This document shows, piece after piece, positions 1 through 6,893 of a stretch of DNA of 9,622 bases. The translations under genes and the position numbers were made by a program. Below the pieces are notes generated by a model. That model saw only the letters and a program-made list of their open reading frames with translations. It made no database searches and had not been told where the DNA came from. Source of the stretch: an uncultured Elusimicrobia bacterium (lineage in GTDB: Bacteria > Elusimicrobiota > Elusimicrobia > UBA1565 > UBA9628). The number at the start of each line of letters is the position of its first letter. The first letter of the stretch is position 1. The DNA lies in assembly GCA_903874575.1 (NCBI GenBank), contig CAIQSZ010000427.1, positions 1 to 9,622 of the forward strand, given 5' to 3'.

Positions 1-858
1 GCCGCTCATCCCCCCCGGATCGCCGAACGCGCGGGTGTTGACGCCGGCGCGGACGGCGACGCCGGCGATCGGGGATATCGGCACGCGGTATTCCGTGCCG
101 AACGCCAGGTAAGGGCGGTTGTCCAGCGGCTGGTCGAAGTCAGCCGCGAGCGTCCAGCCTTCGGTCATGATCCAGGAGGTTCCCAGGCGCAGGGTTGCGG
201 GCAGGGAGTCGGGCTTGACCTGGTACTTGAGCGTGCCGCCCAGGTTCTGCGCGCTGTAGGCGACGCGCACCTCTCGTCCTAGGACGTCGAACGGAGCGCT
301 GACGATGCCGAGGTCGGCCGCCGCGGTATAGACGGATTTCGTGAGCGTCGTGCGGACGTATTTCAGGGCGGCGCCCAGGTGGGCGTTCGTGAAGACGCCG
401 AGATCGTCGCCCAGCGTGAGCGCGCCGGCTAGCGCGGCGGAGAGGTCGCTGGGATGGAACGCGTTTCCCGTCGCGAAGCCCGACGAGTCGGTCTGGTCGA
501 TGCCGGGTTGGGACACGTACTGGACGGCGGCGCCCAGCGCGCGGCCGCCGCTCAGGCCCGCGCCGTACGAGGCGAACTCGTAGTTGACGCCGGCGGGCAG
601 GGAGGAGTGCATGAACGTCGCTTCCTGCCCGCGCAGGCGCGCCAGTCCTGCGGGGTTCCAATAGATGGAATCGGAGGCGTCCGCGACGGCCGTGTAGGCC
701 TCTCCCATGCCCTCGGCGCGCGCGCCGGCGCCGAGACGGAGGAACTGCGCGCCGGCGGTCCCTAGGTCCTCGCCGGAGACTCCCGCCAGCGCCGTCGAGG
801 CGTTCAGCGCGGCCGCCACGGCCAGGGCCAGCGAGCGTCGGCGGAGTCGGGAGAACAT
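1..858 (-). CDS. PorV/PorQ-family outer-membrane beta-barrel protein, 3' end off the window
   Basis: Translating the minus strand from the ATG at 858 gives 286 uninterrupted residues that run off the left edge. The first ~25 residues are a Sec signal peptide (basic MFSRLRRRS, then an Ala/Leu core ending in STALA). The mature start is typical of PorV/PorQ proteins: GTAGAQFLRLGAGARAEGMG, then EAYTAVADASDSIYWNPAGLA. This matches the 'FL.iG.gaRa.gMGeA.vA..dd..a.yWNPAGLa' signature of that family. Alternating hydrophobic strands follow (for example LRVAY-type strands, AGVAVRAG), as expected of a FadL-like barrel. In type IX secretion PorV shuttles CTD-bearing cargo from the translocon to the surface; whether this copy does so is inference. 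The start overlaps the stop of the upstream gene by one base, implying translational coupling. No Shine-Dalgarno stands out. Family call is firm, role less so. Confidence 0.88.
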   Translation of the reverse strand, partial: MFSRLRRRSLALAVAAALNASTALAGVSGEDLGTAGAQFLRLGAGARAEGMGEAYTAVADASDSIYWNPAGLARLRGQEATFMHSSLPAGVNYEFASYGAGLSGGRALGAAVQYVSQPGIDQTDSSGFATGNAFHPSDLSAALAGALTLGDDLGVFTNAHLGAALKYVRTTLTKSVYTAAADLGIVSAPFDVLGREVRVAYSAQNLGGTLKYQVKPDSLPATLRLGTSWIMTEGWTLAADFDQPLDNRPYLAFGTEYRVPISPIAGVAVRAGVNTRAFGDPGGMSG

Positions 859-2768
859 CATCGTTCGACGGCCAGGCGCATCGTCCGCTTGGTTCCGGAG
901 CCTTCGACGACGGCGACGTACACGCCGCTGCCGACGAAGCTCCCGTGCGCGTTGCGTCCGTCCCAAGACGCCAGGCCGGAGGCGTCGGACGCGACGTCCG
1001 CCAGCTTCTCGCCGATGTAAGTGAAGACGCGCACGCGCGCTCCGGCCGGAAGATTGCGGAACGTGAATACCTGGCCGGGATTCAAGAGCGGGCGCAGCGG
1101 GTTGGGACCCACGGTGATGGACGTCAAATCCGCGGGCGCCGAGACGCCCAGCACCGCGAACTGGGTCAGATGCTCGGTCAGTGCGGACAGTTCTCTGCCG
1201 CTGCGTTGGGTGATCAGCGGCACCCAGTTCGAGTGCGCCGCGTCGTAGCGCGCAAGCGTCAGGGTCGACGGATTCATACCGGCCACGGCCGCCGGCTGGT
1301 AGTCGATGCGGACGGCGATGGGCAGTTGCGGCTGCAGGGCGGCCCCGAACGGGTCGAACGCGTTGATCTGGAAATTGATGCCGGGAAGCAGTCCGAGGCT
1401 GGGATTGGGCAGGCCCGGGACCGCGGTGAAACGGCCGCCCGGCGCCGGCACGACGGCGGGCGTGGAGATCGAGACCGTCGCCTGCGAGCCGAAGGTTCCC
1501 GAGGAGAGGCTGAGATAGATCGGGCCGGTCGGGGTCGCGAACGTCAGGGTTCCCCCGAAGTTCGGCTGGATGGTGGTCACTCCGACGGTGAAGTAGACCG
1601 ACGGCGGGCCGGCGGACAGCGTCGCGTCGTAGGGGGCGAGAAGGCCCTCCTCGTTCATCGCGCGGACCGTGAAGTACACGGTGCCGCCCGCGGGCAGGAC
1701 GCCCGCGGAGGTCGTGATCGACCGCGTCGAGTAGGTGACGGTGGAGGTGACCCCGGTCCACCAAGAGACGTTATAGTTGGTGTAGGCGGGGTTGCCGTTG
1801 GCGTTCCAGCTCAGGTTCTCGAACGAGTTTATGAGGGCGGAGGCCGTCAGCCCGCTGGTCTGCGCGGCGAGCGTGTAGCGCGCCAGCGGGCCGGAGTTCG
1901 TCGAGACCGGGACCGCGTAGGCGGTCACGTAGTTCATGTAGGACGTGTTCGCCGTCAGCCCGGTCTGGACGTAGCTGAACTGGGTCGGCGGCAGGAGCGG
2001 CGAGACGGCTCCTCCCGTCCCGCTGAACAGTTGGTAGTTGACCGCGCCCGTGCTGGGCGACCAGTACCAGGTGATGGATGAAACTCCCAGCGCGAAGGTC
2101 GCGGAACTGACGACGGGCTGGCCGTAGAGGGACGGGATATAGGTGGAAAGCGCGACGTCGAAGGCCGTCTGCGCGCCCCCTCCGTTCAGCGCCAAGACCT
2201 GCAGGGAGAAAGTGTAGCCGCCGGGCAGATTCGGGACGGTCGCCGAAGCGGTGCCCAGCACGACGGCAGGCGTCGTCGAGAAGATCACCGGCGTGCCTCC
2301 GGCCGAGGACCAGAAGATCTCGTAGGTGGTGGCGGGCGGATTGCCGTTGACCTGCCAACTGAGGGAGACCGCGGCGCCGTTCGTTCCTAGCAGCATGGAG
2401 CCAGACGGTTGGGCGGCGGCGGAATACGCGGTCGTCGCGACTGAATCTCTCGTGCCGCCGGTTCCGAACGCCTCGACGACGACCGTGGCGGCCGTATTTG
2501 TCGACAGCCCCGTCAGGGCGAAGTAGGTCGCCGCCGGGGAGAGGTCGCCGGAGATGTTCCCCCCGCCCGTGCTGGAGAGCACTCGATAGCCCGTCGTATC
2601 GGAGGTGGCGCTCCAAGCCCACTGGACCGTTCCGGTGCTGAGGGCGGACGGGATCACCGCCGGGGTGCCGGGGAGCGTCGCGGCGGCCGGAGCCGCCCCG
2701 AGGAAGGCGACAACGGCGGACAGAGCGACGGCGCGTACACCGGAACAAGTTCTCATGGCGACGTTCAT
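858..2768 (-). CDS. Secreted FN3-repeat protein with FlgD-like / type IX sorting-like C-terminal domain
   Basis: A 636-residue exported protein. Residues 5-30 form a signal peptide (ALSAVVAFLGAAPAAA). Four fibronectin-III-like beta-sandwich units of ~90 residues follow at about 35-118, 119-210, 211-300 and 301-388, each with a Trp near strand B and a 'LTGLSTNT'/'LTANTSY'-type strand-E turn. Residues ~395-545 are a different beta-rich module ending LTQFAVLG, with the LARYD..H..WVPL pattern common before C-terminal domains in such proteins. Residues 549-636 (VGPNPLRP..., VRVFTYIGEKLA, WDGRNAHG, GSGVYVAVV, MRLAVER) match the FlgD Ig-like / type-A C-terminal sorting fold. It is probably a surface adhesin or structural protein; its ligand is unknown. 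Start choice: ATG at 2768 or Met5 (2756). Neither has a Shine-Dalgarno, and a TATAAA lies directly before 2768, so Met5 is a real alternative. It precedes and overlaps the PorV-like gene. Confidence 0.88.
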   Translation of the reverse strand: MNVAMRTCSGVRAVALSAVVAFLGAAPAAATLPGTPAVIPSALSTGTVQWAWSATSDTTGYRVLSSTGGGNISGDLSPAATYFALTGLSTNTAATVVVEAFGTGGTRDSVATTAYSAAAQPSGSMLLGTNGAAVSLSWQVNGNPPATTYEIFWSSAGGTPVIFSTTPAVVLGTASATVPNLPGGYTFSLQVLALNGGGAQTAFDVALSTYIPSLYGQPVVSSATFALGVSSITWYWSPSTGAVNYQLFSGTGGAVSPLLPPTQFSYVQTGLTANTSYMNYVTAYAVPVSTNSGPLARYTLAAQTSGLTASALINSFENLSWNANGNPAYTNYNVSWWTGVTSTVTYSTRSITTSAGVLPAGGTVYFTVRAMNEEGLLAPYDATLSAGPPSVYFTVGVTTIQPNFGGTLTFATPTGPIYLSLSSGTFGSQATVSISTPAVVPAPGGRFTAVPGLPNPSLGLLPGINFQINAFDPFGAALQPQLPIAVRIDYQPAAVAGMNPSTLTLARYDAAHSNWVPLITQRSGRELSALTEHLTQFAVLGVSAPADLTSITVGPNPLRPLLNPGQVFTFRNLPAGARVRVFTYIGEKLADVASDASGLASWDGRNAHGSFVGSGVYVAVVEGSGTKRTMRLAVER

Positions 2769-2788
2769 TTTATACCAAATTGCGGGTC

Positions 2789-2855
2789 GGACTCATCGGC
2801 CAGGCCTACCGAAGTAGGTCTTTAGGTCCCTAATTGGGAGGATATTCGGCCCTGT
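2789..2855 (-). ncRNA. Candidate structured leader RNA, degenerate GEMM-I (c-di-GMP riboswitch)-like
   Basis: On the minus strand, 20 bases upstream of the FN3-protein ATG, the order of elements resembles GEMM-I. An AGGGC start lies at ~2853-2849. A hairpin TCCC-AATTA-GGGA (2839-2827) sits where P1b would be. Then comes GGGACCTAAAGACC (consensus GGGACGCAAAGCC). Next is a second hairpin, CCTAC-TTCG-GTAGG (2818-2805), with a cUUCGg tetraloop. Last is CTGGCCGATGAG (consensus GGGUUaCCGAUGG). GGCC near 2851 can pair with GGCC near 2800 to close a three-way junction. Mismatches to the consensus: P1b lacks a GNRA loop, P2 is short so the tetraloop receptor is missing, and the closing stem is only about 4 bp. 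The stable UUCG loop favours the minus strand. The resemblance is by eye; it could be another structured leader or an attenuator. Confidence 0.33.
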
Positions 2856-2928
2856 CGCCCCTCTCGCGCGCCCTTCATACTGGATCGTATGGGCACTTGG
2901 CGCGCGCAATCGACTCCCTCATGGAAAC

Positions 2929-5109
2929 ATGAGCCGTAAGACCGGGAAAAGCCTTTTCCTGTCGGGCGCTCTTCGATGTTTGCTGAGCGCCTCCCTGGCT
3001 ATTCTGTCGATTCCGTCCGCCGCGAATGCTGCGGCCACGAGAGCGGTGACGTCTGACGTCGTCCCCCATCCGATAGTCGCATTAGCGCTGGGTATGGACC
3101 CATCTCAATTTATCCAACCGTCGGTCGGAGAGTTGTCCATTTTAAGGCCCCTTGCGATGGCCGGCGCCCCCCCCGCCTTGGAAGTCCCGCAGGTGTCTGT
3201 CGCCTCGATCATAGAACGCCAGGCGCCTATTCTTGCAGTGCTTGCGCATCCAGAATTAATTGCCGAGCATCGCGCCAGCTTGACCGAGCACTTCGGCCCT
3301 GAGAAATACGTAGCGCTTCGCCGCATGGCGCGCCTCGCTTCAATGGATAAAAATGTTCAGCCTCAGTTGGCTCGCATCAGGAGTGAACTGGCGGATAGCT
3401 CCGCAGACTTGCCTGAAGCGGAACTGCGAGAAAGACTTGGCGCTCTCTTCGACCAAACTCTGAGAGGCCATACCGTACTGATCAGTGACGATCCTGCAGA
3501 TGATCAAGTCGCCCGACGTCTTCTCGGAAGCAAGGAATTGTTTAGGAAAGGAGGAGTGGTCCTCATCACTCCGAAGATCGGTCCTAGGAAACTCCGGGCG
3601 TATGAGCGCCGCGGCATTCGGGTTATCCTCGCGCCAGGAAATGAGGACAAAGAAGAACTGCTTCGCGAGGCTGGGATAGGCACGGCGAAAAAAGTGATCA
3701 GCACGCTCGAAGACGATGGGCGCGCGTTCGATTGGGCGGCGGCGGCCCGAGGGTTGAATAAAAATATCCGCATTGTTTGCAATGTAATGGATGCAGCTTT
3801 TGGGAAATTGATGGAAACTCGTGGGATCGTGGATGTGGCTATTCACGGGACGCTGCGCGCGGCGCGCTTTTTCACGTCTCTCAGCCTGGGGGAACGCACT
3901 TACACCACTTTCGATCATGAAGGCAGGATATATACCTTAGGACAACTCACTGCGGAAACTCTAGGGGGCTTGAATGGCAAAACTATGAGCGAGATCGCCG
4001 CCGCAACCGGGCTCGCTCCCGTAGCCATTCTTGTGGGATCGCGTGACGACGAAGAGGTGAAATTCAATTTTGGGCCGGAGGCCATTCTCCAGCATGACGA
4101 ACGGCTCGTCGTCGTCGGACCTACGGATAGATGGCAGACGTTGCTGGGACATTCCCCCGTTGCGATGGGGAGGTGGCGAAAAATCTGGAACTATTTACTG
4201 CACGCCATCGACACCGTGCCTTACAGGGTCAAGGTGGCCACAGGTTTGACCGCTGCATTTATGACCGCCGCGTCGATATATTTCAGTTGGAGCATGGACC
4301 TCGATTTATTCAAAGCTTTCTACTTTGTGAACACCATAGTGACGAGCACCGGTCTCGGCGACATAGTTCCTAAAACATTCCAACAAATGCTTGTGACGAC
4401 GATGCTTATGGAATTCGGCATATTCATGCACGGCACGCTGCTGGCCATTCTGGGCACTATATTTTTAGGCTTAGGCGATTCAATTAGGTCCTTGGCGAAA
4501 ATCAAAGTTCGCTATAACAACCATGTGATCGTCTACGGCAGCGGGGAGATCGTTGATGAAATCGTGCGGTTGCTGCATGAAATGGGACAACTTGTCGCCG
4601 TAATCACGGAGGATCTCAATTCGTTGTCCGAACATATTCGTTGGCATGTTCCGGTTGTCGTGGGGAACCCTACTAGAAACGAGACGCTTTTAAGAGCGGG
4701 AATACGGAGGGCAAGACAATTCATAGTAGTGTCGCCCCAAGGCGCACGCAACCTGCATGCGTTCGCCACTGCGTCGACGCTCAACCCAGCAGTTTCCCCC
4801 GTTATAAGAATAGATGATGCCGACCGCGCCCGAGACCTGCGAGCGCGTTTTACCTCGCCGCTTCGCGCCTACAGCTGGATGGGCGTGCTTGCCGCGCGGC
4901 TTTGGGCCGCGGCCGCCTACGCGGGAGCCTTGACGGGAGTCATACTCAGAGGGAGGTTGTTCGTATCATTCGAAGCTGGAACGGAAGGAAGCTCCGCACA
5001 GGGTGATATGCGACCGGTCATGGTAACCAACGATAATGGCCAGCCGATGCCTGCGATCTTAATGCCGGATGGAAAGCCGAGCCTGATGATGCGGATAAAC
5101 TCACCCTAG
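2929..5109 (+). CDS. RCK-pore-RCK potassium-channel-like protein with N-terminal signal-peptide-like segment
   Basis: 726 residues. Residues 1-35 look like a Sec signal peptide (SRKTGK, hydrophobic LLSASLAILSIP, SAANA). Residues ~181-310 resemble an RCK/TrkA-N Rossmann domain whose first loop lacks the glycine motif (VLISDDPADD). Residues ~323-398 are RCK_C/TrkA-C (ILQHDERLVVVG). TM1 is ~434-455, the pore helix and filter ~462-479 (VTSTGLGDIVP) and TM2 ~486-514. A second RCK_N domain (VIVYGSGEIVDEIVRLL, acidic end VITED) spans ~531-641. Residues 642-726 hold an Ala-rich amphipathic or hydrophobic stretch and an unassigned tail. TGLGD replaces the usual TGYGD, as in some eukaryotic two-pore channels. 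RCK domains bind nucleotides or ions and gate K+ channels in the cytoplasm, which conflicts with an export signal. No clear Shine-Dalgarno precedes the ATG; GGAA lies only 2 bases away. Downstream Met56 is an alternative start. Codon use is AT-richer than the preceding genes. Confidence 0.85.
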   Translation: MSRKTGKSLFLSGALRCLLSASLAILSIPSAANAAATRAVTSDVVPHPIVALALGMDPSQFIQPSVGELSILRPLAMAGAPPALEVPQVSVASIIERQAPILAVLAHPELIAEHRASLTEHFGPEKYVALRRMARLASMDKNVQPQLARIRSELADSSADLPEAELRERLGALFDQTLRGHTVLISDDPADDQVARRLLGSKELFRKGGVVLITPKIGPRKLRAYERRGIRVILAPGNEDKEELLREAGIGTAKKVISTLEDDGRAFDWAAAARGLNKNIRIVCNVMDAAFGKLMETRGIVDVAIHGTLRAARFFTSLSLGERTYTTFDHEGRIYTLGQLTAETLGGLNGKTMSEIAAATGLAPVAILVGSRDDEEVKFNFGPEAILQHDERLVVVGPTDRWQTLLGHSPVAMGRWRKIWNYLLHAIDTVPYRVKVATGLTAAFMTAASIYFSWSMDLDLFKAFYFVNTIVTSTGLGDIVPKTFQQMLVTTMLMEFGIFMHGTLLAILGTIFLGLGDSIRSLAKIKVRYNNHVIVYGSGEIVDEIVRLLHEMGQLVAVITEDLNSLSEHIRWHVPVVVGNPTRNETLLRAGIRRARQFIVVSPQGARNLHAFATASTLNPAVSPVIRIDDADRARDLRARFTSPLRAYSWMGVLAARLWAAAAYAGALTGVILRGRLFVSFEAGTEGSSAQGDMRPVMVTNDNGQPMPAILMPDGKPSLMMRINSP

Positions 5110-5202
5110 CAATCCCAAACTTAAACCCCAAAACCAAATTTTTCCTTGGTACCATTTGCTCGGCTCGAGTTCGTCCGAGTAGTGGTGGATATTTAAGGTT
5201 TC
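5110..5202. other. Intergenic spacer between the channel gene and the small membrane protein gene
   Basis: It holds an imperfect hairpin, GCTCGG (5158-5163) with TCCGAG(T) (5174-5180), around an 11-base loop. No T-run follows, so it is not a convincing intrinsic terminator. I see no promoter with both boxes at proper spacing. An A/C-rich stretch (about 5111-5140) follows the upstream stop codon. Confidence 0.4.
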
Positions 5203-5207
5203 GGAGG
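5203..5207 (+). promoter_or_regulatory. Shine-Dalgarno GGAGG for the 115-residue membrane protein
   Basis: GGAGG lies 8 bases before the ATG at 5216, close to ideal spacing. It is the only strong ribosome-binding site before a gene start in this window and fixes that start. Confidence 0.8.
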
Positions 5208-5215
5208 CTCTTCAC

Positions 5216-5563
5216 ATGCATCATAGCGGAGGCGCAATCCTGGGAATCGTTCCTTTGGCGGCCGTGGCGGTGGCGGGCTGGTGGGTGCTGCGCGTCAATG
5301 AGAAGGACGGATCGGGAGCGGTCGCGTGGGGCGGACGGATCGTAGGCTGGACGCTCGTCGTCGTCGGACTCTTGGGGACGCTGTGCGCCGTCGCCGGCCA
5401 TATCAAGAACCAGATCGTTTCCGCGGAGTGCTGCCGTGGCGAAGGCCGGGACATGATGGCGGGCGGCGACCGGCGCGGCTGGGAGGGCGGGACGATGATG
5501 CCCCCCGGACATCCTCCGGCCGACGGCGCGGACAAGGATTCCCCCGCCCCCAAGAAGAATTAG
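5216..5563 (+). CDS. Small two-helix membrane protein with Met/His/Cys-containing tail, function unknown
   Basis: 115 residues beginning MHHSGG. Two hydrophobic helices are clear: residues ~6-26 (AILGIVPLAAVAVAGWWVL) and ~42-62 (IVGWTLVVVGLLGTLCAVAG), joined by a short charged loop (RVNEKDGSG). The tail after residue 63 is hydrophilic, with a CC pair (SAECCRG), two MM pairs (DMMAGG, TMMPPGHPP), a Pro/Gly-rich stretch and a basic end (PAPKKN). The tail residues could bind a soft metal such as copper, but no known metal motif is complete, so this is only a suggestion. I recognise no family. The gene has a strong Shine-Dalgarno and high GC like its convergent neighbour, whose stop codon is 13 bases beyond this gene's end. 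It is a real gene with high likelihood; its role is unknown. Confidence 0.75.
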   Translation: MHHSGGAILGIVPLAAVAVAGWWVLRVNEKDGSGAVAWGGRIVGWTLVVVGLLGTLCAVAGHIKNQIVSAECCRGEGRDMMAGGDRRGWEGGTMMPPGHPPADGADKDSPAPKKN

Positions 5564-5576
5564 ATCGGTCGTCGAC

Positions 5577-6860
5577 TTACCGGCGATCGATCTCGCGGCG
5601 GCCGTCCTCGCCTACGTATTTTCTGAACGCCCGGCGGGCGGCGGGAGTGGGGATGCGCGACAACGCCAGGGTCGCGGCGTAGCGGACGTCGAGGTTCTTG
5701 TCCTTCAGCGCCTTCACGAGCAGGGGAACGGTGCCGTCGTCCACGGACCCGATGTTTCCCAAGGCTAGGCTCGCGCTGGCGCGGACCCTCGGGCTCGCGT
5801 CCTTGAGAACGGCGATGAGCGCCGGGACGGCGGAGACGGCCGCGGCGCCGCGATTGCCCAGCTCGTCGGCGGCCCGGGCGCGCGTGCGGGCGTCCGCGCT
5901 TTTGAGGGAGCGGATCAGGTCCGGGACCGCGTCGTGCGGGGCCCGGCCGTCGGCCGCTTCGAATTTGGCCTCGGCTTCGGTCGGGCGTTCAAAGGAAGGC
6001 GTCGGGACGACAGGCTTGGGCAGGCTTTCCGCTTTCCCCGTCTCACGCCGCGGCATTTCCGCGCGCGCGTCCGGGCGCTGCGGCGCCGACGGCGCGATAT
6101 TCACGGCCGGCGACGCGTCGGGGCGACGTCCGATTTTTTGCGCCGGGTCCAGGGACTCCTTCGGCCCGCGATCGGCCAGCAAAGAGTCCAGTTCCATATA
6201 ACGCGCATTCTTCGTCGGTGAGTCGGGTGCGGACTCCGCTTTAGGCGCAACGGGTTCGACGGGCTTGACGGCGACGTCGGCCGTTACGACGCTCTCGTGG
6301 GATTCCTCCGGTTCGGGCCGCGGCGCGGGCGGGGCGGGGCGGCGAGGCGGCGGGGCCGGGGCCGTGACCATCGGCCTCTTGGCGACGCTGCCGACGAGAG
6401 GCGCGGCCCAGGCGGCTCGGCCCGGCCGAGCCTGATCGCTGCAGTTGTTGACTTCGGCGTTGCTGGCCGAGAGCATCCAGTCGATGGCCTGCGCCTCCGC
6501 CCCTTCCGGAGCCTGGCTGCCCAGATTATTGAGGATGATGAGACGCACGACCGGACACGGCTCGTGACGCATGAGGTACTTCAAGATCGGCGTCGCGTCC
6601 CTTCCCAGCGGCCCCAGGGCGTGGACGGCCGCCATGCGCACCTGCCAGTCTCCGTCCACCGAGGCGACGGCCAGCGCCGGAATCCCGTCGTCCTGCATGT
6701 ATTCCAGCTCGTGCACCGCCCGCATGCGCGCGTTCCAATCACCCGTGTCCAATCTGCGGATGGCCGCCTTCAATTCCGGGGCGCTATCGGCGGCCGCCGC
6801 CCGGGGCGCGAGAAACGCGGTAAGCGCGAGAAGTCCTGCCCAATGAAGCGCGCCGATCAC
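5577..6860 (-). CDS. Exported HEAT-repeat protein with proline-rich central linker
   Basis: 427 residues from a GTG at 6860; no in-frame ATG is available nearer than residue 46, and the GTG gives a proper signal peptide (residues 1-24, LLALTAFLAPRAAAA). HEAT-like helical repeats occur in two blocks. Block one covers residues ~27-115 (for example WNARMRAVHELEYM, WQVRMAAVHALGPLG). Block two covers ~309-405 (DAVPDLIRSLKSADARTRARAADELG, then two more units with ASASLALGNIG and YAATLALSRI). The ~190 residues between are rich in Pro, Ala, Lys and Glu with little predicted fold. A short basic tail (GRREIDRR) ends the protein. HEAT arrays are protein-protein scaffolds, so a periplasmic adaptor role is inferred; no catalytic motif is visible. 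Lyase-type HEAT proteins of phycobilisomes share the repeat but not this context. It stands alone, convergent with the small membrane protein and divergent from the esterase. Confidence 0.87.
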   Translation of the reverse strand: MIGALHWAGLLALTAFLAPRAAAADSAPELKAAIRRLDTGDWNARMRAVHELEYMQDDGIPALAVASVDGDWQVRMAAVHALGPLGRDATPILKYLMRHEPCPVVRLIILNNLGSQAPEGAEAQAIDWMLSASNAEVNNCSDQARPGRAAWAAPLVGSVAKRPMVTAPAPPPRRPAPPAPRPEPEESHESVVTADVAVKPVEPVAPKAESAPDSPTKNARYMELDSLLADRGPKESLDPAQKIGRRPDASPAVNIAPSAPQRPDARAEMPRRETGKAESLPKPVVPTPSFERPTEAEAKFEAADGRAPHDAVPDLIRSLKSADARTRARAADELGNRGAAAVSAVPALIAVLKDASPRVRASASLALGNIGSVDDGTVPLLVKALKDKNLDVRYAATLALSRIPTPAARRAFRKYVGEDGRREIDRR

Positions 6861-6865
6861 ACCCC

Positions 6866-6893
6866 AGTTTACCCCCTAACCACGCGAAGTCAA
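6866..6893 (-). promoter_or_regulatory. Candidate sigma-70 promoter of the HEAT-repeat gene
   Basis: On the minus strand TTGACT (6893-6888, 5 of 6 matches to TTGACA) and TAAACT (6871-6866, 4 of 6 to TATAAT) are separated by 16 bases. Transcription would begin within a few bases of the GTG at 6860, giving a nearly leaderless mRNA. An alternative Shine-Dalgarno reading (AGGGGG, about 11 bases before GTG) lies inside the promoter spacer, so both cannot hold. Confidence 0.4.

Noticed and set aside
945..2081. Long open frame on the plus strand (378 codons) opposite the FN3 protein gene.
   Set aside because: Arg/Gly/Val-rich low-complexity product typical of antisense reading of GC-rich DNA; the minus-strand gene has a signal peptide and recognisable domains.
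1771..2748. Alternative minus-strand frame of 325 codons within the FN3 gene.
   Set aside because: Arg-rich frame-shifted shadow of the real gene with no domain pattern.
2781..2800. CCGATGAGTCC in the leader, resembling the hammerhead ribozyme core CUGAUGAGUCC.
   Set aside because: The required GAAA strand and the flanking stems I, II and III are absent; it fits better as the closing strand of the GEMM-like element.
2921..2932. Mini-frame ATG GAA ACA TGA overlapping the channel start codon.
   Set aside because: Three codons without a ribosome-binding site; could couple translation but nothing supports it.
5158..5180. Inverted repeat GCTCGG/TCCGAGT as a terminator of the channel gene.
   Set aside because: Only about 5-6 bp with an 11-base loop and no following T-run.
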